64,000 nt of DNA from Allomuricauda sp. CAU 1633 (lineage in GTDB: Bacteria > Bacteroidota > Bacteroidia > Flavobacteriales > Flavobacteriaceae). Every line of letters begins with the position of its first letter. The stretch's first letter is position 1. The translations under genes and the position numbers were made by a program. This document shows, one piece after another, positions 53,951-62,410 of the stretch. The stretch spans positions 1 to 64,000 of the forward strand of contig NZ_JAFLNE010000007.1 of NCBI RefSeq assembly GCF_017313225.1, written 5' to 3'. The notes below the pieces were generated by a model that searched no databases, was not told where the DNA came from, and worked only from the letters and a program-made list of their open reading frames with translations.

Positions 53951-54856
53951 ATGGCAGACAAGGCAGATTTGGATTTTACGTACACCACCATAGACAAAAT
54001 ATTCCGTTTAAGTATGGGTGAAACCGCAGATTACAGCGGTGCCAAGTACGATGGTGATTTCTCAATGTCCTTGGAAGAGGCGCAAAAGGAAAAGAACAGG
54101 TTTATAGCGGACAGCCTCAATATAGATGGGGAAAGTAAGGTGTTGGATATGGCATGTGGCTGGGGTCCATTCTCCCATTTTATCACAAAGGAAAGGGGGG
54201 CAATCAGTATTGGATTGACCTTGTCGAAGGGTCAAGCGGAGGCATGCCAAAAAAATGGACTAAATGTGTTTGTAAAGGATTGCCGGTATGTAAAACCGGA
54301 AGATTTTGGAACCTTTGATGCCATAGCTTGTATAGGAGGTTTAGAACATTTTTGTTCGGTTGAGGAGTGGAAAGAGGGGAATCAAGAAAAGGTATATAGT
54401 GATTTTTTCAGAACCCTTAATGATTTATTGCCAAAAGGAGGTAGGTTCTACATGCAGACCATGACGTTTAGCAAAAACATGATCGATTTTGAAGAACTGG
54501 ACGTCAAGGCCAAAAAAGGCTCAGCAGCCCATGTCATGGCACTGATGGTCAAAGAATTTCCGGGTTCATGGTTGCCCTACGGCCCAGAAATGGTGATACG
54601 AAATGCCGAACCAAACTTTAGATTGATCTCGCAAAGTAGTGGTAGACTGGACTATATTGAGACGATAAGCCAATGGCGAAAGAAGTTCAGGAAGTTCAAC
54701 CTGAAAAAATATTGGCTCTACTTATCCCTAGTACCCAAATACGTTATTGACAAGGAATTTAGACATCAAGTGGCCGTCTTTAAAATCAGCCCAAACAAAA
54801 TATGCTTTGAAAAGGAAATAATGGACCATTATCGGTTGGTGTTTGAGAAAATTTAG
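53951..54856 (+). CDS. SAM-dependent methyltransferase, cyclopropane-fatty-acid-synthase-like
   Basis: 301 residues (ATG 53951; 53912 is a less likely upstream start). The SAM-binding motif I is VLDMACGWGPFSHFI, followed by GLTLSKGQAEACQ and the post-motif FDAIACIGGLEHFCSVEEW. The pattern DLDFTYTTIDKIFRLSMGE-TADYSGAKY is that of the mycolic-acid/CFA synthase branch. The substrate may be an unsaturated lipid or a small metabolite. First protein gene of the island; its function within it is unclear. Confidence 0.85.
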   Translation: MADKADLDFTYTTIDKIFRLSMGETADYSGAKYDGDFSMSLEEAQKEKNRFIADSLNIDGESKVLDMACGWGPFSHFITKERGAISIGLTLSKGQAEACQKNGLNVFVKDCRYVKPEDFGTFDAIACIGGLEHFCSVEEWKEGNQEKVYSDFFRTLNDLLPKGGRFYMQTMTFSKNMIDFEELDVKAKKGSAAHVMALMVKEFPGSWLPYGPEMVIRNAEPNFRLISQSSGRLDYIETISQWRKKFRKFNLKKYWLYLSLVPKYVIDKEFRHQVAVFKISPNKICFEKEIMDHYRLVFEKI

Positions 54857-54916
54857 ACAGTCAAAAGTTTATTGATCAAATCCTTGGAATTGAGGAAGAC
54901 CATTCAAAATAAATGA

Positions 54917-55477
54917 ATGAAATTATATATAAAATACATGGTCAGTCTTCGCTGCAAAATGTTGGTAAAGGAAGAATTGACAAAGTTGGGACTGGATTAT
55001 GTTACCTTGAATCTGGGCATGGTGGAAACTAAGGAGGAAATTACCCATGAAAAGAGAATCCAACTCAAAAATAATCTGCTGAAGTCTGGATTGGAATTAT
55101 TGGATGACAAAAAGAGCATATTGATTGAAAAAATCAAGAATGCAATAATCGAAATGATCCATCATACCGATGAGATACCAAAAACCAATTACTCCGGGTA
55201 TTTAAGTGAAAAATTAGGGTACGACTACACGTATTTGTCCAACACGTTTTCAGAGGTGAAAGGAATCACTTTGCAGCATTATATCATTAAACACAAAATC
55301 GAAAGAGTAAAAGAGTTGCTCCTATATGACGAACTCAATCTTACCGAAATAGCATATAAACTTCATTATAGTAGCTCCGCACATCTCTCCAATCAATTTA
55401 AAAAAGTCACCGGTCTCACACCCTCCTATTATAAAAAGTTAAAGGAAAAAAGGACGCAAAACTTGGAAAACCTGTGA
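54917..55477 (+). CDS. AraC-family transcription regulator (flavobacterial short form)
   Basis: 186 residues. The N-terminal ~65 residues (LYIKYMVSLRCKMLVKEELTKLGL, ferredoxin-like pattern) look like a small sensory domain; the linker is SGLELLDDKKSILIEKIK. The C-terminal ~100 residues are an AraC DNA-binding domain with two helix-turn-helix units: YLSEKLGYDYTYLSNTFSEVKG and LNLTEIAYKLHYSSSAHLSNQFKKVTG. Probably regulates neighbouring island genes; signal unknown. Confidence 0.85.
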   Translation: MKLYIKYMVSLRCKMLVKEELTKLGLDYVTLNLGMVETKEEITHEKRIQLKNNLLKSGLELLDDKKSILIEKIKNAIIEMIHHTDEIPKTNYSGYLSEKLGYDYTYLSNTFSEVKGITLQHYIIKHKIERVKELLLYDELNLTEIAYKLHYSSSAHLSNQFKKVTGLTPSYYKKLKEKRTQNLENL

Positions 55478-55582
55478 TATATGTAAAGTTTAATATTATT
55501 TATGTAGCAAACCCCACCTAATTCTATCGCACCTTTGTTTATTGCTGATAATTATATAATCAGCTTGATAACAAATCATACT

Positions 55583-55741
55583 ATGGACATATTTAAAAAA
55601 AATATATCGGTTAAAGGGATTCTAGAAAAACTTCTCAGTCTTTACCCTCCGATTATTGAAAGCTTAAGGTTAAAAAATGAAGAAGAAAGTGAATTGAACA
55701 AAAGTTTAGTGCCTAGGTTGATTCGAATTAAAAATAATTGA
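55583..55741 (+). CDS. Small protein (52 aa) after the AraC regulator
   Basis: MDIFKKNISVKGILEKLLSLYP then ESLRLKNEEESELNKSLVPR. It is hydrophilic with a leucine-rich helix, and a terminator follows. A longer frame from 55535 uses a TTG start and adds nothing recognisable. No family known; moderately likely to be real. Confidence 0.45.
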   Translation: MDIFKKNISVKGILEKLLSLYPPIIESLRLKNEEESELNKSLVPRLIRIKNN

Positions 55742-56048
55742 AAGTAATCTTTAATGCAATGTTGGCTCATATGCTTTGAAGCAATTTAATTTGTTGATAC
55801 GTGCTTTTAAATTTTTAGAAGCCCAAAAAAGAGCAGGAACTAAAAAACACTGCTCTTTTTTCTTGTTGTTACTTACCCTTGCCCAATAGAACATTTTACA
55901 ATCATAGTCCCAGCCATTCCAACTATCCTAAGCCAACAATAAACATTCGGTTGTGAGAAAATGTGTAATCTTTTTTATTCTGTTCATAACAATGCTCATG
56001 CTGGCAAGCACATTGCCATGAAGCAATGACAACTTAAATAAATATACT
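55742..56048. other. 307-base gap with a strong terminator
   Basis: Contains the terminator at 55825-55861 and no convincing gene. The later part (55862-56048) holds the promoter of the basic small gene; TAATCTTTTTT (55968 region) is a weak -7 match. Confidence 0.5.
55825..55861 (+). terminator. Intrinsic terminator in the island
   Basis: AAAAAAGAGCAG (55825-55836) pairs with CTGCTCTTTTTT (55850-55861) around a 13-base loop, ending in T-rich sequence. Confidence 0.85.
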
Positions 56049-56165
56049 ATGTCAAAAGAAAGAGAAGGAAAGAAAAAGTCTGGAAAAACACTGCCTTCAA
56101 AAACCCCTAAAGAAAAAAAGGCGGCAAAAAGGGCCAAACGGAATGCCAAAAACAGGTCGGAATAG
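56049..56165 (+). CDS. Small strongly basic protein (38 aa)
   Basis: Starts MSKEREGKKKSGKTLPSK and ends KRAKRNAKNRSE. About 40% Lys/Arg with an alanine-rich helix. The same type of protein occurs in many Bacteroidota, usually unannotated; it is probably nucleic-acid-binding. It lies directly upstream of the cupin gene, the frames being offset (a longer cupin start at 56143 would overlap it). Confidence 0.6.
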   Translation: MSKEREGKKKSGKTLPSKTPKEKKAAKRAKRNAKNRSE

Positions 56166-56199
56166 AGGGGAAGGGATACTAATCTTAATACCATTAATT

Positions 56200-56532
56200 A
56201 TGGACAAGGGTGAATTTGAGGAATCCATCACGTTTAACTTGGCGGATATACTGGAGTTCAATTCCAATTCCATTGTGGTAAAAAACATAAGTGTCCAGAA
56301 CAACTGTATCATACAGGCATTCGCATTTGATTTCGGCAAGGTGTTGTCCCATAGTGAATCCCCTTTTATTCGATTCGTCCATATCATTGAAGGAAAAGCC
56401 GAGGTTGTGATAAACGGTAATTCTACTTTTATGCGGAGAGGGGATTCCATAATTATACCTGCATTTACACCCTGCTCCTTTGAAGCAAATCATAAATTTA
56501 AGATGTTATGTACCACTATAAAAAATGAATGA
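56200..56532 (+). CDS. Cupin-fold ligand-binding protein, AraC-sensor-like
   Basis: 110 residues from MDKGEFEESITFNLADILEF. The cupin motif is VIEGKAEVVINGNS then RRGDSIIIPAFTPCSFEA; the metal-binding histidines of the first motif are largely missing (only one His in FVHIIEG), so it may be a non-catalytic sensor. Resembles the ligand-binding domain of AraC regulators without a DNA-binding part. Directly upstream of the DUF1611 operon (33 bases). Confidence 0.6.
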   Translation: MDKGEFEESITFNLADILEFNSNSIVVKNISVQNNCIIQAFAFDFGKVLSHSESPFIRFVHIIEGKAEVVINGNSTFMRRGDSIIIPAFTPCSFEANHKFKMLCTTIKNE

Positions 56533-56565
56533 CCCGTCTATTTCATCTACACAAAAGAATATTCA

Positions 56566-56787
56566 ATGAAAAGAAATGCCACAAAAAAAGAATACCAAAG
56601 AGGAGATCTTGTTTACGCAAAGGTAAGGCCGACGGTACTGCTTGTGGTGCGATTGTATGTTCGTAAAGTCTACTACTGTGCTATCCAGAACGACCCGGCC
56701 AAAAATGAATTGGTTTATTTGGCCAGCGAGCTTAAACCGTATGTAGGTAATCTATCTACTATTAAACATGAACAACTGACATTATGA
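56566..56787 (+). CDS. Small conserved Bacteroidota protein (73 aa), first gene of the DUF1611 operon
   Basis: KKEYQRGDLVYAKVRPTVLLVVRLYVRKVYYCAIQNDPAKNELVYLASEL: the pattern (GDLVYAK then VVRxY then YYCxIQNDPxxxELVY) is common in Bacteroidota, but no function is known. The stop overlaps the DUF1611 start as ATGA (56784-56787). Confidence 0.7.
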   Translation: MKRNATKKEYQRGDLVYAKVRPTVLLVVRLYVRKVYYCAIQNDPAKNELVYLASELKPYVGNLSTIKHEQLTL

Positions 56788-57863
56788 AAGAAAGCGCACT
56801 AGTTTATTGTGAAAACGAATTTGGGAATATAGACGGTAAAGTGGCCAATGGACTTATTAGACAATCGGAAAGGTATACCATTGTTGGAGTCATAGACAGT
56901 ACCAAAGCCGGACAAGATGCAGGTGAGTATCTTGATGGTGTAAAAAACACTATTCCAATTTTTAAAAGCATTGAAAGTGCCCTGGAAGAATTGGGCAGTA
57001 TTCCGAAATACTTTATCTATGGCATCGCCCCTCTCGCTTCATTTTTAGACAATGAACAAAGAGAGATTATTTTTACAGCTATGAAGAGTGAGATGGACAT
57101 CATTAATGGTCTTCCAGAATTTTTTAGCGATGATCCGCAATTTTCCAAGATGGCCCATGTGCATGGGGTAACCATCCAGGATGTGCGAAAGCCGCCTGGA
57201 CGTGAAAACCTTCACAATTTTACTGGACGCATCCAAAATGTAAAAGTTCCAATAATCACAGTAATGGGAACTGATTGTGCTGTTGGCAAAAGAACCACTG
57301 CCTTATTTTTGGTGGAAGCACTTCGGAATGAAGGCTTGAATGCAATTTTTGTCACCACTGGTCAAACCGGCCTCCTCCAAGGTTCCGAATATGGGGTGGC
57401 AGTAGACGTACTAACCTCTGGGTTTGCCACGGGAGAAGTTGAGCATGCTATTCTGAATGCTTGTGAGAAAGAGGAACCCGATATCATTGTAGTGGAAGGC
57501 CAAGGAGCTTTGAGTCATCCCGCATTTACCTCTTCAAGCGCCATCTTGCGTGGTGCAATGCCCGATGCCATTATTTTACAACACCCTCCCAAGCGAAAAA
57601 GCTATTGTGATTATCCCAAAATTCCAATGTTGGGGCTACTTGGTGAGATCGAAATGATAGAGATGTTCTCCAAGGCCAGGGTAATAGCAATTACCGTCAA
57701 CCATGAAAAGATGGACATTGCTGAAATAAGCCAATTCATTACGAGATGTGAATCCGAATTTAATCTGCCCGTCACAGATGTTTTGAAGTATGGGTGCGAT
57801 AAATTGGTAAAAGCATTACTCAGGACATTTCCAGAGCTTGCAAGGGAATCTGTGTCCGTTTGA
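56784..57863 (+). CDS. DUF1611 family P-loop protein (DgcN-like)
   Basis: 359 residues. A Rossmann-like N-terminal domain is followed by a P-loop domain with the Walker A GTDCAVGKRTT (about residues 161-172), FVTTGQTGLLQGSEYGVAVD, EPDIIVVEGQGALSHPAF (Walker B-like) and LQHPPKRKSYCDYPKIP. DUF1611 proteins such as DgcN were shown in marine Proteobacteria to N-acetylate D-glutamate before racemisation. Here the operon lacks the DgcA epimerase partner and has a PLP racemase instead, so the substrate may differ. Co-translated with the next gene (TTG start over TGA). Confidence 0.82.
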   Translation: MKESALVYCENEFGNIDGKVANGLIRQSERYTIVGVIDSTKAGQDAGEYLDGVKNTIPIFKSIESALEELGSIPKYFIYGIAPLASFLDNEQREIIFTAMKSEMDIINGLPEFFSDDPQFSKMAHVHGVTIQDVRKPPGRENLHNFTGRIQNVKVPIITVMGTDCAVGKRTTALFLVEALRNEGLNAIFVTTGQTGLLQGSEYGVAVDVLTSGFATGEVEHAILNACEKEEPDIIVVEGQGALSHPAFTSSSAILRGAMPDAIILQHPPKRKSYCDYPKIPMLGLLGEIEMIEMFSKARVIAITVNHEKMDIAEISQFITRCESEFNLPVTDVLKYGCDKLVKALLRTFPELARESVSV

Positions 57864-58945
57864 ATCTTCCGAGAATAGATATTGATTCTGCGAAAATTGC
57901 ACATAACGTCCAACAATTGACAACGCTTTATGGCACCAAAGGCATCAAAATAATAGGAGTCACCAAGGTCATTGGCGGAGATCCGGTCATTGCTGGGATG
58001 ATGGTGAAAAATGGCATCAAAACCTTGGCGGACTCCAGATTGGAAAATATCCAGAGAATGCGCAAAGCTGGTATACGGGCGCAGTTTATGTTGCTCAAGT
58101 CACCAGCCCTTAGCCAAGCGGAAGAAGTGATCACCCATACCCATATTAGCCTGAATTCGGAACTCATAGTACTCAAGGAACTTTCAAAATGTGCCTTGAA
58201 AAATCATAGTATCCATAAGGTAATCTTAATGGTGGAACTTGGAGATTTGCGTGAAGGAATCATGCCTTCGGAAATGGAGAATATGGTAAGGGATGTAATT
58301 AGCTTGAAAGGCATCGTTTTGATTGGGATTGGTACAAACCTCGCTTGTTTAGGTGGAATAGCGCCTGATTCTGATAATATGGCTGAGCTATCCTCCATTG
58401 CTGGGCATTTGGAAAACAAGTTCAATATTTCCCTGGACATAGTGTCCGGGGGGAGCTCTGCTAACTACCGTTGGTTCAGATCATCGAAAGATGTGGACAG
58501 GATAAACAGCTTGCGTTTGGGAGAGTCTATTTTTCTGGGACGGGAAACACTTTGTAGAGAACCCATCCCTGGACTTTTTACCGATATATTTACCCTTGTG
58601 GCCGAGGTTATTGAAGCAAAACAAAAACCTTCCCAACCTTATGGTAAAGTCTATCAAAATATGAACGGTAAAATACTCCACTTCAAAGATCATGGGTTAA
58701 TGAACAGGGCCATTTTGGGCATTGGCTTGCAGGATGTTGTGGTTTCTGGAATTGTCCCGAAACAAAATGTGACCATTTTAGGAGCAAGTAGCGATCATAT
58801 CGTGGTAGATAACAATAAGGCAAATTTAGAGGTGGGCGATACTGTAACATTCGATCTTAACTACAATGCCTTGTTGAGAGGACTGAACTCCCCATATATA
58901 ACAAAAAATCATGTCAACTATCAAGAATGCAAAGAAGTATTGTGA
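57860..58945 (+). CDS. PLP-dependent racemase of the alanine/ornithine racemase family
   Basis: 361 residues, beginning at TTG 57860, which overlaps the upstream TGA. The alanine-racemase-fold PLP lysine is Lys36 in IIGVTKVIGGDP; PNATLE-type motif KTLADSRLENIQRM is the ornithine/YggS-like helix. Phosphate-binding region GGSSANYRW and the C-terminal beta-domain ends LLRGLNSPYITKNH. Family members racemise Ala, Ser, Glu or ornithine. Here it would interconvert L/D forms of the amino acid handled by its neighbours. It overlaps the next gene by 35 bases. Confidence 0.88.
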   Translation: MNLPRIDIDSAKIAHNVQQLTTLYGTKGIKIIGVTKVIGGDPVIAGMMVKNGIKTLADSRLENIQRMRKAGIRAQFMLLKSPALSQAEEVITHTHISLNSELIVLKELSKCALKNHSIHKVILMVELGDLREGIMPSEMENMVRDVISLKGIVLIGIGTNLACLGGIAPDSDNMAELSSIAGHLENKFNISLDIVSGGSSANYRWFRSSKDVDRINSLRLGESIFLGRETLCREPIPGLFTDIFTLVAEVIEAKQKPSQPYGKVYQNMNGKILHFKDHGLMNRAILGIGLQDVVVSGIVPKQNVTILGASSDHIVVDNNKANLEVGDTVTFDLNYNALLRGLNSPYITKNHVNYQECKEVL

Positions 58946-59606
58946 AGTTGTGGAAGCCAGAGATACCCGAAACAAGATCTTGGCCCCGACCATTCCAATC
59001 AGGGAAAATCACGCCGCCCTAAAAAGTTTAAAAGAGGCAGGTCTTCATTTGATTTTTGAATCCTCGTTCATGGATGGCTATCAATATTTGGTCCGGGAAG
59101 ATATGATCGAAAAAATAGCCCGTATAAGTCAACGATTGGATGCGCAAAATAAGACCTTGATCATCCGTTCCGCATGGAGGTCCTTTGAACATCAACAGCT
59201 ACTTTGGGAAACCAAATTTATATCCTTTGGAAGAATGCAAAGGATGCATCCTGAAAAGTCTTTTAAAGAGATTGAAGAGATGGTCAGCCATTTTATTGCT
59301 CCGCCCCAAAAGTCAATGCATACCACAGGTGGAGCAATAGATGCATTGATCTATGATGACGTTAATGATTGTGTCATGGACTTTGGGACGAATACTGGGC
59401 TGGAAATCAAGCTCTCAAAGCAATGTTACCCCTACCACCCGGGCATTGGCCCTGAAGCGAAGAAGAATAGGGCCCTGTTGATAGGATTGTTTGAAGATGA
59501 AGATTTTGTGTGTGATCTTAAAGAATATTGGCATTTTGATTATGGCGATGTCATGTGGGCCATTGGAAAAGAAAAGGAATATGCCATTTATGGCTCGATA
59601 ATGTAA
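58911..59606 (+). CDS. D-alanyl-D-alanine dipeptidase, VanX-like M15 family
   Basis: 231 residues. The zinc-binding and catalytic motif is SMHTTGGAIDALIY (S-x-H-x2-G-x-A-x-D, about residues 135-145) and the second part EYWHFDYGD (E-x-W-H, about residues 204-212), as in VanX/DdpX. It lacks an obvious signal peptide, so it is predicted cytoplasmic like VanX. It hydrolyses D,D-dipeptides. Translationally coupled to the racemase by a 35-base overlap; the operon ends here. Confidence 0.87.
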   Translation: MSTIKNAKKYCEVVEARDTRNKILAPTIPIRENHAALKSLKEAGLHLIFESSFMDGYQYLVREDMIEKIARISQRLDAQNKTLIIRSAWRSFEHQQLLWETKFISFGRMQRMHPEKSFKEIEEMVSHFIAPPQKSMHTTGGAIDALIYDDVNDCVMDFGTNTGLEIKLSKQCYPYHPGIGPEAKKNRALLIGLFEDEDFVCDLKEYWHFDYGDVMWAIGKEKEYAIYGSIM

Positions 59607-59750
59607 TTAAGATAAGCTTTCAAGGAATCAGACCAAGGATAGATAGTTTTTTGCCTCATTGGACAATCTGTGATTTATGCAAGATTGGTTTGGTTCAGTG
59701 TAACAGTTTGGGGATGTGAAATCCCATCTTTGCAATTAAACACAATTACT

Positions 59751-60599
59751 ATGGATAATGACCCTATAAGAGAAATAAAAAATGCACTGAAAAAGAGTCA
59801 ATGGAGAAATTTGTTCATTATTACCGTATTGGCGGTACTTCTAATTGTATTTAAACCATGGGTGCAGATTGGGGCAGGTGAAAGAGGTGTTGTCCAAAAT
59901 TTCGGGGCAGTACAGGATAAGGTATTGAATGAAGGGATTCACTTCAAAATACCAGTAGTACAAACCGTGATTCCCATGGATGTTAAAATTCAAAAAATCA
60001 TGACAGATGCCGCTTCTTCATCCTCAGATCTTCAGGATGTGGATTTATCTGTTGCACTTAATTATCACATTATACCCGATAAAGCTAATTTGGTTTATCA
60101 AACCATTGGTGTGGAATTTAAGGAGCGTATTATTGACCCTGCCATTCAAGAGGTGATGAAAGCAGTGTCGGCCAAGTATACCGCAGAAGAATTGATTACC
60201 AAAAGACCGGCAGTAAGCTCGGAAATGCAAGAAGCCCTTACTTCTAGATTGCTTGTTTCGAACATATCCGTTGATGCCTTTTCTATCATCTCATTTAGTT
60301 TTTCTCAGACGTTTACCGATGCGATTGAGGCAAAACAAACCGCTGAACAAAATGCATTGAAGGCAAAAAGGGACCTGGATAGGATAAAAGTCGAAGCTGA
60401 GCAGACCATTGCTGCAGCAACTGCCGAAGCAGAGGCACTTCGTTTACAGAAAATGAATATTTCACCCGACCTAATTGAACTCAGGAAGATAGAAGCAAAC
60501 CTAAAGGCCATAGAAAAATGGAATGGGATTTTGCCCCAAGTAACGGGTGCAGGCGCCATTCCCTTTATTGGTGTGGGAGATGTTATTAGGAACAGATAA
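59751..60599 (+). CDS. Prohibitin-family (SPFH/band 7) protein
   Basis: 282 residues (ATG 59751). Single membrane anchor LFIITVLAVLLIVF (residues 21-34) followed by the band-7 start IGAGERGVVQNFGAVQDKVL, GIHFKIPVVQTVIPMDVKIQ and the coiled-coil end (AIEAKQTAEQNALKAKRDLDRIKVEAEQTIAAATAEAEAL). Prohibitin-like proteins form ring complexes in the membrane, sometimes protecting against stress or phage. 145 bases downstream of the dipeptidase; separate transcription unit. Confidence 0.88.
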   Translation: MDNDPIREIKNALKKSQWRNLFIITVLAVLLIVFKPWVQIGAGERGVVQNFGAVQDKVLNEGIHFKIPVVQTVIPMDVKIQKIMTDAASSSSDLQDVDLSVALNYHIIPDKANLVYQTIGVEFKERIIDPAIQEVMKAVSAKYTAEELITKRPAVSSEMQEALTSRLLVSNISVDAFSIISFSFSQTFTDAIEAKQTAEQNALKAKRDLDRIKVEAEQTIAAATAEAEALRLQKMNISPDLIELRKIEANLKAIEKWNGILPQVTGAGAIPFIGVGDVIRNR

Positions 60600-60621
60600 T
60601 TGATCATCATTGAATTTAAAC

Positions 60622-60843
60622 ATGGAGACGATAATCACTAAGTTTATATTGATTCACTTCATAATGGGAGGTATTAGAGGGTTTTATAGATATCTTATGA
60701 TTGAAAAACACCAATACAATTACTATGATCATTCCATGAAACTTGGAGGAAAATTGGCCCATAATTTGTTATATGGCACTTTCAATTCAACTACTCTTTT
60801 CATTTCAGTTTGTTTGACCGTCCTGGTATTTTTTATCTCTTAG
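60622..60843 (+). CDS. Small membrane protein (73 aa)
   Basis: Two hydrophobic segments: ITKFILIHFIMGGIRGFY and STTLFISVCLTVLVFFIS, with a positive loop between. No family recognised. 22 bases after the prohibitin gene, so probably co-transcribed. Confidence 0.6.
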   Translation: METIITKFILIHFIMGGIRGFYRYLMIEKHQYNYYDHSMKLGGKLAHNLLYGTFNSTTLFISVCLTVLVFFIS

Positions 60844-61247
60844 GAAGCACATACTGCCGATATAGAAATGTATCTTTTTCCATAACTTTTTGATAGAATT
60901 AAGTCTATTTTTCTATAGTAATTGACTTGATTTCAGATTGAGTTCCCTAATTCTTAAGTAACAATTAGCATTGCTGTTACAATAATCCTAAATAAAGAGT
61001 ATTTGTTCAAAATATTGGGCAAACATCGGCTGTTCATCTGTATACAGAAATTCCTGTTGGTATCAATTGTATGAGAGACCGCCTTATCACGTAAACGTCA
61101 AGATGGTTGCCAAATATGATGTAAAAACTGTTTTGGGAAAGTGGTAAAGGACAATTGAATTATATCGGAACAATGAATAATGGTGTTGAATACCTTATGC
61201 CTTCTCAATAATTTCCTCCTTATCTGCCAAAACATTAAATTAGGTAA
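60844..61247. other. 404-base gap, probably holding a decayed gene
   Basis: A GTAACA ... TGTTAC inverted repeat lies at about 60958-60980. The remaining part contains a coding-like remnant broken by frameshifts (see separate entry). No promoter or RNA gene is certain here. Confidence 0.4.
61028..61211 (+). pseudogene. Frameshifted remnant of an unidentified gene
   Basis: One frame reads YERPPYHVNVKMVAKYDVKT and VLGKW then stops; a second frame picks up at 61125 and reads QLNYIGTMNNGVEYLMPSQ to the TAA at 61209-61211. A third gives HLYTEIPVGINC further upstream. Together they look like one protein interrupted by at least one base change. The original family is unknown. Confidence 0.35.
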
Positions 61248-61973
61248 ATGAACGACAGCATCAGTAAATACTTGCTCTTATTGTGTATTGCATATGCCTA
61301 TATACGGCTGTTTATAGCTTATATAAGATTCTTTGCAAGATATATGTTCAATGAAAAGGTTGGATGGGACAAATACATTGAAAGGCCCCGATTGGTATTT
61401 TATGGTATTGGCCTACTTCTGATGCATACCACCTATTCTAAGATTATGAAAGATACACAGGAATCTTTAAGTGTATATTCCATTTTAAATCTTGTAGTCT
61501 TTGTTCAAGGATTTGTGTTTAGCCAGATAACATGGTCCAAGATGTTCAAAGGTGTTTTTATTCCAAGTATCAAAAAGAAGTTGCGTTCGTCCAAGAATTT
61601 CAATATCTCCGCATCCAAATCGCATTTGGACAAGCTGTATGATGAACTTGTCAGGTATGAAATGCTAAGACTTGAACAAACTACTAGGGAGGATTTTCTA
61701 AATGCGCTTACCAATAATTGGAATGCACACGAATCCAAAATCCATTTTAACTTGGACTCCCCAAGTGCCAGAGAGTTTTATGAGTTCTTTACGGCATCTT
61801 TTCCAAGCAACTCAATGACCTTAAAGGACTTCTTCGAGACCTCCAATGTTATCCGAAGACCGGATGGCAGACCTTACAACTATTCCACCATAAAGAACGC
61901 GCCGATACGTACCCCTGTTTCCAAGCGGAATGGAGATCTGCAGGTTGTTTTTTCATCTTTCCAAAACCAATAG
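61248..61973 (+). CDS. Membrane protein with conserved soluble C-terminus, mobilization-associated
   Basis: 241 residues. Three or more membrane segments (LLLLCIAYAYIRLFIAYI, LVFYGIGLLLMHTTY and ILNLVVFVQGFVFSQITW) are followed by a soluble part, FNLDSPSAREFYEFFTASFPS then MTLKDFFETSNVIRRPDGRPYNYSTIKN. I recall this last segment from mobile elements of Flavobacteriia next to helix-turn-helix and mob genes. Function unknown. Confidence 0.6.
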   Translation: MNDSISKYLLLLCIAYAYIRLFIAYIRFFARYMFNEKVGWDKYIERPRLVFYGIGLLLMHTTYSKIMKDTQESLSVYSILNLVVFVQGFVFSQITWSKMFKGVFIPSIKKKLRSSKNFNISASKSHLDKLYDELVRYEMLRLEQTTREDFLNALTNNWNAHESKIHFNLDSPSAREFYEFFTASFPSNSMTLKDFFETSNVIRRPDGRPYNYSTIKNAPIRTPVSKRNGDLQVVFSSFQNQ

Positions 61974-62073
61974 GATTACCTACAATTCCAATTTGGATAC
62001 ATGGCATGCAATGCTGACATTTCCTTTTGTTTCCCTTGCTAGTTTAGTTCCATCGTCACATAAAAATGGGAAA

Positions 62074-62367
62074 ATGGATTATTTTGAACTAATGGAGAAA
62101 TTGGACCGAATTGAACGGTTATTGGTCTCCAACAAGGAAGTATTGACACTCGAGGAAACCTGTGAGTATACGGGTATTTCCAGAAGTTATCTGTACAAAC
62201 TGACCGCAGCTAGGGAAATTCCCCATTCCAAGCCCAATGGGAAAATGATATTCTTTGAAAAGAAGAAGCTCAATGAATGGTTATTGCAAAATGGAAGAAA
62301 ATCCAAAATGGAAATTGAGGATGCGGCCATTAAATACACCCTTAAAAGGAGAAATGGCCAATTGTAG
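62074..62367 (+). CDS. Excisionase/MerR-type helix-turn-helix protein
   Basis: 97 residues from MDYFELMEKLDRIERLL. The HTH is LTLEETCEYTGISRSYLYKLTAAREIPHSKPNGKMIFFEKKKLNEWL (given in parts: LTLEETCEYTGISRSYLY, AREIPHSKPNGKMIF), the standard HTH_17/Xis pattern with helix-wing. Such proteins regulate mobile-element excision or transfer genes in Bacteroidota. A longer frame from 61930 overlaps the previous gene. Confidence 0.82.
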   Translation: MDYFELMEKLDRIERLLVSNKEVLTLEETCEYTGISRSYLYKLTAAREIPHSKPNGKMIFFEKKKLNEWLLQNGRKSKMEIEDAAIKYTLKRRNGQL

Positions 62368-62410
62368 AACAATGCATTTGATCTTGCGTCTGAGTGGAAA
62401 TTCAAGATGT

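Noticed and set aside
61930-62073. Longer start for the HTH protein
   Set aside because: Would overlap the previous gene and adds no conserved sequence; ATG 62074 gives the usual length.
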